A stretch of 64,000 nucleotides of DNA from Dehalococcoidia bacterium (GCA_003104995.1 PQAO01000020.1:38665-102664), one strand, 5' to 3'; positions 42,382-50,896 are shown, counted from the first letter of the stretch. Program-made: numbers and translations. Notes: a model not told the origin generated them from the letters alone.

Positions 42382-43722
42382 ATGCGTTCACGCCTTCGCG
42401 GGAGCACCAGCCAGACCTTTCGAGCGCTCCGTCACCGTAACTACCGGCTCCTCTGGTTTGGTCAGACCGGCCACTCCGCCACCCTCTGGATGGACCAGGT
42501 TGCCCGCGCTGTCCTCATCCTTCAGCTGACCGATTCGGCTGTCATGCTCTCGCTCGTCATCGCCACCCGCCTGGCGCCGATCCTCTTCTTCGGGCTCATC
42601 GCCGGCGCTGTCGCCGACCGCTACGACAAGAAGCGCATCCTGATGTCGACCCAGATGGTTTCGACGGCTTGCCACGCCTTCCTGGCGATCGTCTGCCTGA
42701 CGGGCGTGGTCGAAACGTGGCACGTGTTTGCCACGGCCCTCGCAGCCGGGACAGCGATGGCCTTCAACCAGCCCGTCCGCCAGTCACTCATCCCGATGAC
42801 CGTCCCGAAGGAAGACCTGCTCAACGCCGTGGCGCTCAACTCGACAGGCCTGAGCTTCATGCGCATCGGCGGCGGCGCCATGGCCGGCGTGCTCCTCATC
42901 CCGTTCAGCGTTGGCGGGGTCTACGCAATCACCGCCGGCATCTACGTCTTCGTCATCCTGACCACCTGGATGATGCAGTTCAGCGAAGGTTCCAGCCGTA
43001 AGAAGCAGGCCGATACCGGCATCTTCAGCGACCTCAAGGAGGGCTTCGCCTACATCGCCGCCACTCCGACGCTCGGCATCGTGACCGCGCTCGCGCTCAT
43101 CCTGTTCGTGTTCGGATTCCCCTACCAGCAGGTGTTCGTGCCACTGCTCGCGACGCGCACGCTCGACATGGGCGAATCGGGCGTGGGATTCCTTGCCGGT
43201 GCGACCGGCGTGGGCGCCTTCGCCGGTTCGCTGTTCATCGCCTCGCGGTCGAACATCGCCCGCCCGGGCCTCCAGCTGATGATCAACATGCTCATCTTCG
43301 GCGGCGCGCTGGTCGCGATTTCGCTGCAGGCGACGCTCATCGGTACGGCCATCCTCCTGGCCGTGGCCGGGAGCATGACGGTGACCTACATGGCCTTCAC
43401 CAACGGCATCTTGCTCGAATACAGCAAGCCCGAGATGCACGGCCGCGTAATGTCGCTGCTCAGCCTCGACCGCGGCCTCATCCCGGTAGGGGCGATCCTC
43501 TCGGGCACGCTGGTACAGGCGATGGGCGTCCGCCCGGGCCTGTTCGTCCTCGGGGCGACCATCATGGGGTTGACCGCCATCGTGGCGCTCCTCTGGGGAC
43601 GCCGGATCGCCGAGATCCGCTCGGGCGGAGTGGTAATGGGGCACGGACGGCACGCAATTGAGCCCGAACCGCAACCCGCGGGCCCACCGCTGGAGGCAAA
43701 CCCGGCAGGCGGCGGGCGCTAA
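42382..43722 (+). CDS. MFS transporter (enterobactin-exporter-like MFS_3 type)
   Basis: 446 residues, about twelve helices. The first loop reads FRALRHRNYRLLWFGQTGHS, typical of this clade, and GAVADRYDKKRIL is the loop 2-3 motif. The final 40 residues are hydrophilic, Pro/Gly/Glu-rich and probably cytoplasmic. Exporter of unknown substrate. ATG 42382 chosen; a GTG three codons upstream is equally open and no ribosome-binding site distinguishes them. Confidence 0.82.
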   Translation: MRSRLRGSTSQTFRALRHRNYRLLWFGQTGHSATLWMDQVARAVLILQLTDSAVMLSLVIATRLAPILFFGLIAGAVADRYDKKRILMSTQMVSTACHAFLAIVCLTGVVETWHVFATALAAGTAMAFNQPVRQSLIPMTVPKEDLLNAVALNSTGLSFMRIGGGAMAGVLLIPFSVGGVYAITAGIYVFVILTTWMMQFSEGSSRKKQADTGIFSDLKEGFAYIAATPTLGIVTALALILFVFGFPYQQVFVPLLATRTLDMGESGVGFLAGATGVGAFAGSLFIASRSNIARPGLQLMINMLIFGGALVAISLQATLIGTAILLAVAGSMTVTYMAFTNGILLEYSKPEMHGRVMSLLSLDRGLIPVGAILSGTLVQAMGVRPGLFVLGATIMGLTAIVALLWGRRIAEIRSGGVVMGHGRHAIEPEPQPAGPPLEANPAGGGR

Positions 43723-43726
43723 ATCT

Positions 43727-43755
43727 TTGACCCCGCGCCCGTCACTCCGTAGATT
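43727..43755 (+). promoter_or_regulatory. Promoter of tRNA-Pro
   Basis: TTGACC, 17 bases, TAGATT, followed by 39 bases to the tRNA 5' end. The -35 begins 5 bases after the MFS stop codon. Confidence 0.6.
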
Positions 43756-43794
43756 GGATTTGTTGCCCGCGTGTTGCGGGCCGCGTCCCCGGGT

Positions 43795-43871
<77 letters not shown>

Positions 43872-43890
43872 AACCGCTCTGAACTGTGTG

Positions 43891-43920
43891 AGGCCCCCGT
43901 CGGGGCCTTGTTTGGTTTTA
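43891..43920 (+). terminator. Intrinsic terminator of tRNA-Pro
   Basis: AGGCCCC, 4-base loop, GGGGCCT, followed by TGTTTGGTTTTA. The stem is 7 base pairs of GC-rich pairing with an imperfect T-tract. Confidence 0.65.
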
Positions 43921-44019
43921 CGATCCCGGTGGGACACAGAGCGTACCCCTCCTGCCGTTGTCTTCCGCCGTACCCGAACGCAATCTGCGGGATCATCACG
44001 TGAAGGTGGGAGCGCGCAC

Positions 44020-45546
44020 ATGGCAGCGAAGCGCACAATCCCGGTTTTCAAGAAGGCGGCGCCGAAGATCGACGACCGCGCGGCTCAACTGAAGGAAGCG
44101 GCCAACAAGGCGGCCGAACAGCCCGAACCGGCCGTCACCCACCAGGGGCCCGGGACGGGAAAGGCTGGCGCGGCGGACCCGGCGGCCAGCGCCGCCATCC
44201 TCAATGCGGGCAAGGCGGCATCGCCGGTCGTCGAAACGAAGGGCGCGGCGGTCCAGGCGGCGGCCGAACAGGCGCGCGACCGGGCAGCGGATGGCGCGCT
44301 GGAAGCGGGGGCGAAGGCGGGCGATTCGGCCGCCGGGAAGCTCTCCGATCCGAAGCTCCCCGGTGAGCAGGCGGCAGACGGCGGGACGGCTTCGGGCGGG
44401 GGCGGGTCCGAGGCCGGTGGCGGGTTAAAAGGCCCCACGCCAGCGTTCTCCGACGGGGCGAACTTGGCCGCGCTCGATGCGGCCGTAGCGGCGGCGGCCG
44501 GCAAGCTGGCGGAATCCCGGCCGGACTTGCGCGGCGGGTTGGATGTCTTCGATTCCGTTGCCGGCGGAGCCACCGCATCGGCCGGGTCGAGCGGGGGGAA
44601 CCTCGACGTCGCGAACCCCGGCCGTCCGGGCACGGGGAGCGATGGCAGCGCGGAACATGCCGCCGATGCGGTGGGCCAGGTCACCTCCGGCGGGCAGTCG
44701 CTCTTCGGCGACCGGCTGGCGGGGGTGAGTGGCGAAATGGCGATCGCCCAGGGGCTGATCAACAGCCAGGACACGGCGGCCAGCAGCCCGGGCGTGGCCG
44801 CCGGGGGCAACGTGATTACCCAGCGGGCCATGGAGCTGGCCGAGAAGGCCGCCGATGGCGACGAAGACGCCTACCGCAAGCTGGAGGTACTGGCTGATGA
44901 GATGCACAAGGGTGGCAAAGCGACGGGCGTGACTTCGGGGGTGGGTTATGGAGTCGGCACGAACGCCGATGGCGAAGTGGTTGCCCCGGCGGGTTCGAAG
45001 CCGGCCGAGGAGGCAGGCCCATTCTGGCGCGCGGTGGCAAAGATGTTTACGGGTGAGCGGGACATTGCCGGCAATCTCACCACGAAGGGCCAGGCGCTCA
45101 AGGATGCGGAGAACAGCATCGAGAACCCGGGCGATCCGAACAATCCCGATGGCGGTATGGCAACGCCCGAGCAAATGGCGTTCCGGCAGGCCTTGCGCGA
45201 TGCACTCGGCGTCTACCAGGGGGGCAGCGGCGACATCGATCCCGCGGAAACGGACTCGATGCCGGGCGGCCTGGGGGCGTTTGCCGGGGCAGCGAATGAC
45301 AACCTGGGGCTTATCGGCCAGCCGGCGGGACCGGGGGGCGGCCCTTCTGGCACGCCCCATGCCCCGGTGACGGGCACGGATGTCGACCCGGTTGAGGGCA
45401 GCGCCTATTCGGGCCCCGCCCTGGGCGGAAATCCGGAAGACGTAAACTTCGGCAGTTCGACTCTGCCGCTGGATTCTGCGCGGCACTCGTCTTCCTCCAG
45501 CGATGACGATGACGACGACGACGATGATGGCGATGACGTTGCCTAG
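44020..45546 (+). CDS. Large low-complexity protein with acidic tail, unknown function
   Basis: 508 residues. The start is basic (MAAKRTIPVFKKAAPKIDDR), then a 200-residue Ala/Gly/Ser-rich stretch with repeated AADGALEAGAKAG-like units, a middle with some helix-forming segments (QRAMELAEKAADGDEDAYRK and GPFWRAVAKMFTGERDIAGN), and a C-terminus ending SSSSDDDDDDDDDGDD. Almost no aromatic core or Cys; no signal peptide or membrane helix. Intrinsically disordered composition. ATG after GGTGGGAG. It lies directly downstream of the tRNA-Pro gene. I cannot name a family; possible roles are structural, scaffold or secreted by an unknown route. Confidence 0.65.
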   Translation: MAAKRTIPVFKKAAPKIDDRAAQLKEAANKAAEQPEPAVTHQGPGTGKAGAADPAASAAILNAGKAASPVVETKGAAVQAAAEQARDRAADGALEAGAKAGDSAAGKLSDPKLPGEQAADGGTASGGGGSEAGGGLKGPTPAFSDGANLAALDAAVAAAAGKLAESRPDLRGGLDVFDSVAGGATASAGSSGGNLDVANPGRPGTGSDGSAEHAADAVGQVTSGGQSLFGDRLAGVSGEMAIAQGLINSQDTAASSPGVAAGGNVITQRAMELAEKAADGDEDAYRKLEVLADEMHKGGKATGVTSGVGYGVGTNADGEVVAPAGSKPAEEAGPFWRAVAKMFTGERDIAGNLTTKGQALKDAENSIENPGDPNNPDGGMATPEQMAFRQALRDALGVYQGGSGDIDPAETDSMPGGLGAFAGAANDNLGLIGQPAGPGGGPSGTPHAPVTGTDVDPVEGSAYSGPALGGNPEDVNFGSSTLPLDSARHSSSSSDDDDDDDDDGDDVA

Positions 45547-45995
45547 CGGATGATCGGTGATTCCGGGCATGCTCCCGCGTCGGAGCGAATCCTGATGACC
45601 TTGGCCTCGCTCCCGCGTTTCGCCGACCGTGTCCGGAACTGGGATGAGGTCGCTCCGTCGGTATCAGCATGCTCAAGGGGCACCATCGCCAGCCCGTGGC
45701 AGCGCCAGAGGCGGCGACATCCTATTTCGGCCCGGTGATGAAGCAGATCTTCGATGGAGATCCGCGCTATGTCCGCAGGTTGGTCGATCTCTGGGACGGC
45801 GTGGCTCCGCGCGCACCAAAAGCGCGCTGGTTCTATCCCGTCGTCTGGGACTACTTTGGGGCTGGCGAGCTGCGGTTCGCCCTACCTCTCGCTCGCCCGT
45901 TTTCGGGACGTTTGCGAAGGTGCTACCGTGGCCCTGATGGGACCCCGATCCGCCCCTCCGCCCGAGCTGCCGGGAGCCGTGATCCCCGGGGCGCT
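45547..45995 (+). other. Gene-poor stretch, possibly a decayed coding region
   Basis: About 450 bases with no start-to-stop gene that I can support. One plus-strand frame reads like protein for about 90 residues (for example SYFGPVMKQIFDGDP, then RWFYPVVWDYFGAGELRF) and stays open into the lipoprotein gene that follows, while another frame just upstream reads LASLPRFADRVRNWDEVAPS. This looks like a frameshifted remnant. The alternative is that the first frame is a real N-terminal extension of the lipoprotein, which the internal lipobox argues against. Confidence 0.3.
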
Positions 45996-46556
45996 ATGAC
46001 GCGAAACGATGCATTTGTCCGCCGAAGCGGCAGGGGCCGCTGGCTCGCCCTGGTGGCCGGACTTCTCTCAGTTTTGGCCGGGCTGACGGCGGCCGCCTGT
46101 GGTCGCGGCGACGGCCCTGTGGCCACTGAACTTCGTTTCGAGTGGCGCGCCGGCGAAGGCTTCCGCGGCCAGGTATCCATGCACGAGGCGTTTCGCGACC
46201 AGCCCCAGGCCGCGACGCTGTCCTACCGGGATGGGGAGGAGCCGCGTATGGGCCCTGAGATTGCGGACGGCATCCTCCGGCCGAAGATGGGCGAGGTAGC
46301 GAAGTTCCTCGTGGTCGTCACCAATCCTACGGACGAGCCGCTGCGTTTCTGGGTCACGCCTCACCTTCCGGCCCCGTATTCGGCCGAACGCGGGCTCGTC
46401 ATCCACTGCCTGTGCACCGGCCAGCAGTACGAGGTCCCGCCTCGCGGTGTCTGGACTCGGGTTATCGAAGCGGGATTGATCCCCGAAGGCGCGACCCGCG
46501 GGCCAGTCGTGCTCACCCATGCGTTCATCGCCGGCGAGGTTCCGGAAGCGCCGTAA
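45996..46556 (+). CDS. Lipoprotein with Cox11/CtaG-like copper-delivery domain (tentative)
   Basis: 186 residues. The N-terminus is a lipoprotein signal: basic RRSGRGRW, a hydrophobic helix and the lipobox LTAAAC, so the mature chain starts at Cys and is membrane-anchored outside. The domain (about residues 50-186) reads KFLVVVTNPTDEPLRFWVTP, then HLPAPYSAERGLVIHCLCTGQQ, and ends VVLTHAFI. The order resembles Cox11, where a CFCF motif passes copper to cytochrome oxidase; here it is HCLC. Cox11 normally has a transmembrane helix, not a lipid anchor. The fit is suggestive only. Confidence 0.55.
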   Translation: MTRNDAFVRRSGRGRWLALVAGLLSVLAGLTAAACGRGDGPVATELRFEWRAGEGFRGQVSMHEAFRDQPQAATLSYRDGEEPRMGPEIADGILRPKMGEVAKFLVVVTNPTDEPLRFWVTPHLPAPYSAERGLVIHCLCTGQQYEVPPRGVWTRVIEAGLIPEGATRGPVVLTHAFIAGEVPEAP

Positions 46557-46588
46557 CCACGCCGGCCGGGCGCATGTTCGTGCCCCCG

Positions 46589-47485
46589 TCAGGCCTTCGC
46601 GGCCCTCGCCTTCCCGCCCGGGGCGCCGGCGACCATGCTGATGAGCTCTTCCGTGATTCGCGGCTCGAGCCCCTCGGTGTGGCCCTTGTCCAGCCGCACC
46701 ACGTCGGCAATGACGCGGCCGTCGCGCGCGTTCGGGTAGACGTACACCTGCGCCGTCCCCGGCCGGGGCAGCAGACCCCATGCCGGTGTCGATTTCCCCT
46801 CGCGGGTGGTGTCGTAGATCTGCCCCGGCTGGTCATCGATCACGTCCGCCAACCGGGTCCGCGGCCCGGCCCCGTACTTCTCGGCCCAGGGCGAAGTCTC
46901 CGGGAGCGCCACCATCTCGTGCTCGCCGGTCGCGAAGATGAACGAGATGTCGCATTCAGGCGCGACGGCCCTCCCCGGGCGGGGCGCGCCGTCTCCCTGC
47001 GGTGCCGGAGGCATCGGGCCGCGCACGGGCACGAAGAACGAGGCGGGCAGCTCGATCGGCCCGATCCGGCCGCCCGAGAGGCTCAGCCAGCCGTCTACTC
47101 GCTCCTTGAAGAACGGGTCCTCGCGCAACAGACGGTTCGAAGTCATGCCGCCCTGCGAGTGCCCAACCAGCCAGAACGACCGGATCGTGTCCTTGCCGTA
47201 CTTCTCGAACACATAACCGACGATGTTGCGCAGGTGCTCGTCGTCGGCCTCGCCCACCCACCGGCGCGCCGGTTCCTTTGTGGCGGCCGAGGGTGTGGCG
47301 ATCACGAGCCGGTACTTCTCCTTGTAATCGACCGCCGGGAAGTAGAGACGCTGCCACGCCCCGACGGACCCGCCGCCATGCAAACTGAGGACGAAGACCA
47401 CCTCCTCGCCGGGTTTCAGGTCGTCGGGGTCATCCAGGTAGAACTTTCGGCCCGTTTTTTCGTCGACTGCGCTGATGCTGCCCAT
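46589..47485 (-). CDS. Alpha/beta hydrolase (PHB-depolymerase/esterase-like)
   Basis: 298 residues. An oxyanion loop FVLSLHGGGSVGAWQR, the nucleophile elbow GHSQGGMTSN with Ser, an Asp candidate in FATGEHEM and His in LDKGHTEGLEP give the hydrolase triad. No signal peptide, so probably cytoplasmic. The family includes polyhydroxyalkanoate depolymerases, feruloyl esterases and dienelactone hydrolases; the substrate is unknown. ATG preceded by GGAGGCGACGC. Convergent with the Cox11-like gene, 32 bases apart. Confidence 0.78.
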   Translation of the reverse strand: MGSISAVDEKTGRKFYLDDPDDLKPGEEVVFVLSLHGGGSVGAWQRLYFPAVDYKEKYRLVIATPSAATKEPARRWVGEADDEHLRNIVGYVFEKYGKDTIRSFWLVGHSQGGMTSNRLLREDPFFKERVDGWLSLSGGRIGPIELPASFFVPVRGPMPPAPQGDGAPRPGRAVAPECDISFIFATGEHEMVALPETSPWAEKYGAGPRTRLADVIDDQPGQIYDTTREGKSTPAWGLLPRPGTAQVYVYPNARDGRVIADVVRLDKGHTEGLEPRITEELISMVAGAPGGKARAAKA

Positions 47486-47590
47486 GCGTCGCCTCCTGTG
47501 TGGCGCGCATATTCTCCCCGGACGCGGGCACGCACCAGCGCGCTATTCCGTCGCGAAGACCCGGCGCTCAGGAGTCCGCCGGGCAATCGG

Positions 47591-47794
47591 CTAGTCGTCG
47601 AGGACGAACGTCACAAGCATGTTCACGCGATACCCGCTGATCTTGCCGTCCTTCACCTCGACCTGCTGCTCCTTCACCCAGGCGCCTTTGACGTTGCGCA
47701 GCGTCTTGTTCGCGCGGTCGATGCCGGACTTCAGGGCGTCTTCGAAACTAACTGCCGACGTTGCTGAGATTTCGGTTACTCGTGCGACTGACAT
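47591..47794 (-). CDS. Dodecin-like flavin-storage protein
   Basis: 67 residues: VARVTEISATSAVSFEDALK, then SGIDRANKTLRNVKGAWVKE and a closing strand YRVNMLVTFVLDD. This is the dodecin pattern (small dodecameric flavin- or CoA-binding protein). The key Trp at KGAWVKEQ is kept. ATG preceded by AAGGAGG. It lies just upstream of the hydrolase on the same strand, though 100 bases apart. Confidence 0.9.
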   Translation of the reverse strand: MSVARVTEISATSAVSFEDALKSGIDRANKTLRNVKGAWVKEQQVEVKDGKISGYRVNMLVTFVLDD

Positions 47795-47909
47795 GGATTG
47801 CCTCCTTGGCTAATTCCCCCCAAGACTGCGACCATTCGCCAGGATTGTACAGGGGTCAACAGGCCAACATTTCGGGCCCTCCCGGCGGTAGCCTCGGGGA
47901 TTGCCGAGC

Positions 47910-47938
47910 TTACCGGTGCGAGTGCCGGCCGCTATGAT
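47910..47938 (+). promoter_or_regulatory. Promoter placed for a leaderless mRNA
   Basis: TTACCG, 17 bases, TATGAT. The -10 is followed after 8 bases by the GTG start codon at 47947, the spacing of a leaderless transcript. No ribosome-binding site lies between. Confidence 0.5.
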
Positions 47939-47946
47939 CCGCGACC

Positions 47947-48450
47947 GTGAACCGGTTGCTCGCCATGGTTGCCTTCTCGGCCCTCGCCACCCTCCTGTTC
48001 GTCGCCTCGTTCCTGCTCAATGGCATCGAAAGCCCACTGACCTGGGCGACGATCGCGGCCTGGGCGGTCGCCGATACCGCGCTTGTGGCCACGATGGTTG
48101 GTCAAACGCGGACTAACCGTCGCCTGGCGCCGCAGGCGGCGAAGGGTAGGCCGCCCGGCGAACGGCGCGCTGCAGGCGAACTTTCGGAGATGATCGACCT
48201 GGTCATGGCCCAACGCTCCGGTGATATCGCAACCGGGACCACCGTGGTGCTGGTGGCTACGGGGCCCAACAAGATCGCGGTCATCAAGGCCTTGCGGGAG
48301 GCTCTCCAGACCGGCCTCGAAGAAGCGAAGCAGCTGGCGGATACGGCCGACCGCTCCCCGGCAGTCGTCGCCGCCGGCCTCGGGCGCGCCGAGGCTGAGC
48401 GTCTGCTGCGCGAACTCCACGCAGCAGGCGCCACGGCCGAGATCCAGTAG
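47947..48450 (+). CDS. Membrane-anchored bL12 C-terminal-like domain protein
   Basis: 167 residues. Residues 1-55 hold two hydrophobic helices, then a basic linker (NRRLAPQAAKGRPPGERR), and residues about 95-167 match the L7/L12 C-terminal fold: GPNKIAVIKALREALQTGLE, then EAKQLADTA and RLLRELHAAGATAEIQ. In L12 this surface recruits translational GTPases. Presence on a membrane anchor, without the L12 N-terminal dimerisation domain, suggests a role at the membrane. Known examples of stand-alone L12-CTD-like proteins are poorly described. GTG start. Confidence 0.7.
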   Translation: MNRLLAMVAFSALATLLFVASFLLNGIESPLTWATIAAWAVADTALVATMVGQTRTNRRLAPQAAKGRPPGERRAAGELSEMIDLVMAQRSGDIATGTTVVLVATGPNKIAVIKALREALQTGLEEAKQLADTADRSPAVVAAGLGRAEAERLLRELHAAGATAEIQ

Positions 48451-48456
48451 CAAGCC

Positions 48457-48888
48457 TTATTCGACGACGACGCGCCCCGACATCGCGGCGCCATGCACCC
48501 CGCACTGGTACGGGTAGGTCACACCTTTCTGGTCGAACACCCGCTCGTACGTTCCTGACGTTTGCTCGGGAGACGTCGTGCCCGAAAGCATGATCGAGTG
48601 GGAGTTCGACGTGTCGACCCACTTCCAGACCACCTTGGTGCCCTGCTTGACGGTGATCGTCTCGGGGTTGAACGAGTTGTCCCTGACTTCGACCACAACT
48701 TCCGGCCGGTTCGTATCCGGCGTGGCTGTCGCGTTCTGCTGGTTCACGTTCTCGATCTTCACGTTGTCGTTTCCGCTCCCACCACCGCCGTTGTCATCAC
48801 CGCCACCTCCGCAGGCCGCCGCCAGCAGCGCCCCCGCCAGGCAAACGCCTACAACCGCTGACCGCACCGTCCCCCTCACGATGACCAT
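48457..48888 (-). CDS. Cupredoxin lipoprotein (plastocyanin-like)
   Basis: 143 residues. A lipoprotein signal ends with LLAAAC; a Gly/Asn-rich linker (GGGGDDNGGGGSGNDN) then leads to a blue-copper fold. Copper ligands are the His in SNSHSIML and the Cys-x2-His-x3-Met of YQCGVHGAAM. It is a membrane-anchored electron carrier or copper shuttle. ATG preceded by GGGGTAGGT. It converges on the L12-like gene. The nearby Cox11-like lipoprotein could be a functional neighbour in respiration, but the genes are 2 kb apart. Confidence 0.88.
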   Translation of the reverse strand: MVIVRGTVRSAVVGVCLAGALLAAACGGGGDDNGGGGSGNDNVKIENVNQQNATATPDTNRPEVVVEVRDNSFNPETITVKQGTKVVWKWVDTSNSHSIMLSGTTSPEQTSGTYERVFDQKGVTYPYQCGVHGAAMSGRVVVE

Positions 48889-49000
48889 ACCTACCCCCTG
48901 CCAAAACCTATTGATGGCGCCGAATCCTAGCATCCACAGGGCCGATGACAAGTGGGTGATTCACGTCAGGCTTCCTATCCCGGCGACGTATGACACACGA

Positions 49001-49040
49001 AACCCCTGTCGTGCATCCCTCGCGGATGCACGACAGGGGC
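49001..49040 (-). terminator. Intrinsic terminator with a perfect 16-base-pair stem
   Basis: CCCCTGTCGTGCATCC pairs exactly with GGATGCACGACAGGGG around a 5-base loop; on the minus strand a short TTT follows. It lies just after the stop of the 146-residue hypothetical gene. Confidence 0.7.
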
Positions 49041-49067
49041 CGGGTTGGGATGGCGAGGCTCGCTTCT

Positions 49068-49508
49068 TCAGGAGGTGAAGGACACGGTGACCGTGGACTG
49101 GTGCGGCAGCCGGGCGAGGTCAGCAAGGGCCTTCGCGATGCGGGCGCGCGCCTCGGGGGAACGGTCCAGCGCGCTCGCTCGGGTCACCCAGGATTCGCGC
49201 ACCTCCGCTTCATATTGCAGACTGCCGCCGCGTGCGTATGCCATGTCAGCGTGGATGTGGACCATTCCCGGGTTGGCGCTCGCCTCCACCATCAGTTGGC
49301 CATCTATCGCCAGGTCATCCAGGCGGAAGCGCCCATTGAGCCCCAGCAGCGGTTCAGGCGTCTGCCTGCTGCGGTGCGCCGATTCAGATAGGACCATTGG
49401 CGCCGGCTCCTGAACCATGCCCGCGCCCAGGTCCCCGAATGATGGCGCGGCCCCTGGCGGCATATCGGCCGTTGCCTCGGTTTCGATCGGATCCATCACA
49501 CTGCTCAT
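49068..49508 (-). CDS. Hypothetical 146-residue protein
   Basis: The first 60 residues are disordered and Pro/Ala/Met-rich; the rest (from about LLGLNGRFRLDDLAIDGQLM) may fold as alternating strands with a final Ala-rich helix and a Thr/Ser strand (HQSTVTVSFTS). No Cys, signal peptide or membrane helix. I do not recognise a family. It sits alone, with a strong terminator after it and the aminotransferase gene upstream on the same strand. Confidence 0.5.
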   Translation of the reverse strand: MSSVMDPIETEATADMPPGAAPSFGDLGAGMVQEPAPMVLSESAHRSRQTPEPLLGLNGRFRLDDLAIDGQLMVEASANPGMVHIHADMAYARGGSLQYEAEVRESWVTRASALDRSPEARARIAKALADLARLPHQSTVTVSFTS

Positions 49509-49596
49509 ACGCTTACCTCACCAGAATAGACTTCGCAGCACGGCCGGCATGTCCGCATGGCCGCCGCGGGAACAGACAGGTTGACGGGTGGTGTGC

Positions 49597-50787
49597 TCAG
49601 CCACTGCGATGCCTCTGGACGAACCTGCCGATGCGTTCCAGGGCCCGCTCGATCTGTTCGTACCCGCTTGCGTAACAGGCGCGCACGTATCCCTCGCCAT
49701 ACGCCCCGAAGGCGCTCCCCGGTACCACCGCGACGCGCTCTTCGGCCAGGAGCCGCTCGCTAAAGGTCACGCTATCCATGCCGGTGACGGTGATGTCCGG
49801 GAAAGCGTAGAACGCACCGCGCGGCTCGAAGGTGGATAGCCCAACTGCGCGCAAGCCATCGACGATGAGGCGCCGGCGCCGGTCGTATTCGGCGACCATT
49901 TCGGCAACGAAGCTCTCGCCTTCGTCGAGCGCGGCTACGGCCGCGTACTGCGAGGCGGTGGGAGCGGACATCATCACGTACTGGTGCACCTTCATCACTG
50001 CTTCTGCGAGCGGCCCGGGGGCGGCAACCCAGCCGAGCCTCCATCCCGTCATAGCGTAGGCCTTGCTAAAGCCGCCAAGGAGGACCGTCCGGTCCCTCAT
50101 TCGGGGCAGAGAGGCGAAACATGTGTGTTCGCCCACATACGTCATCCGGTCGTACAGCTCGTCGCTGATGACCGCCAGGTCGTGCCGTTCTGCCACCTCG
50201 GCGATGGCAAGCAGGTCCTCGCGGCCCATCGTTGCGCCTGTCGGGTTCGAAGGATACCCGAGGAGCAGCGCCTTGGTCCGCGGGGTGACCGCAGCCTCAA
50301 CATCGGCCGCCAGCAGCCGGAAGTCGTTCGAGCCATAGGTCGGCACTGGTGCGAAGGTCCCGCCGGCCATGACCGTCGCGGGCATGTAGGCTACGTAGCA
50401 CGGGTCGGCGCAGAGCACTTCGTCTCCACTGTCCAGCAATGACCGGAGGGCCACGTCGAACGCCTCGCTTGAACCGCTGGTGATGACGATCTCCGTCTTC
50501 GGGTCGTAGCGGACGCCGTACAGACGGAAGATATGGTCGCTCAGCTTTTCACGCAGTTCGAGCAGGCCGTAGTTCGAGGTGTAGTGCGTGTGGCCGTGCT
50601 CGATGCTCTCGATCGCGGCCCGGCGGATAGGCTCCGGGGTCACGTAGTCGGGTTCGCCAACGCCGAGCGAGATGACGTCGTCGATCGTGCTCAGGAGGTC
50701 GAAAAACTTGCGGATCCCGCTGGGAGGGACTGCCTGCATCCGCCGGGAGATGAAACGGCTCGGGTCTGCTGAGGTCTCCGTCAGCAT
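49597..50787 (-). CDS. PLP-dependent aminotransferase, class I/II (aspartate aminotransferase-like)
   Basis: 396 residues. Motifs: VISLGVGEPDYVTPEPIR, VITSGSSEAFDVAL, the PLP-phosphate and ring region LLLGYPSNPTGATM, Asp/Tyr in VISDELYDRM, the Schiff-base Lys in VLLGGFSKAYAMTGWRLG, and the C-terminal VAVVPGSAFGAYGEGYVR arginine strand. This is the branch that also contains LL-DAP and kynurenine aminotransferases; an aspartate/aromatic amino-acid transaminase is most likely. ATG 50787, with AGGAGA upstream. Confidence 0.9.
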   Translation of the reverse strand: MLTETSADPSRFISRRMQAVPPSGIRKFFDLLSTIDDVISLGVGEPDYVTPEPIRRAAIESIEHGHTHYTSNYGLLELREKLSDHIFRLYGVRYDPKTEIVITSGSSEAFDVALRSLLDSGDEVLCADPCYVAYMPATVMAGGTFAPVPTYGSNDFRLLAADVEAAVTPRTKALLLGYPSNPTGATMGREDLLAIAEVAERHDLAVISDELYDRMTYVGEHTCFASLPRMRDRTVLLGGFSKAYAMTGWRLGWVAAPGPLAEAVMKVHQYVMMSAPTASQYAAVAALDEGESFVAEMVAEYDRRRRLIVDGLRAVGLSTFEPRGAFYAFPDITVTGMDSVTFSERLLAEERVAVVPGSAFGAYGEGYVRACYASGYEQIERALERIGRFVQRHRSG

Positions 50788-50832
50788 TGGCTTCTCCTGT
50801 CTCCCCCAGGCAGCCCGCATCTGCTCTCACAG

Positions 50833-50854
50833 AAAGGCCGCCATGGAGGCGGCC
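50833..50854 (-). terminator. Hairpin terminator on the minus strand
   Basis: GGCCGCC/GGCGGCC stem of 7 base pairs with a 5-base loop, followed on this strand by TTTCT. It separates the 33-residue open frame from the aminotransferase gene. Confidence 0.45.
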
Positions 50855-50896
50855 CTTCGTTGTCTATGAAAGTATGGTGCTTCTGACCGCCACCCG

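Noticed and set aside
45669..46556. A 295-residue protein starting upstream of the lipoprotein signal
   Set aside because: The lipoprotein signal sequence lies internal to this frame, so the start at 45996 is preferred.
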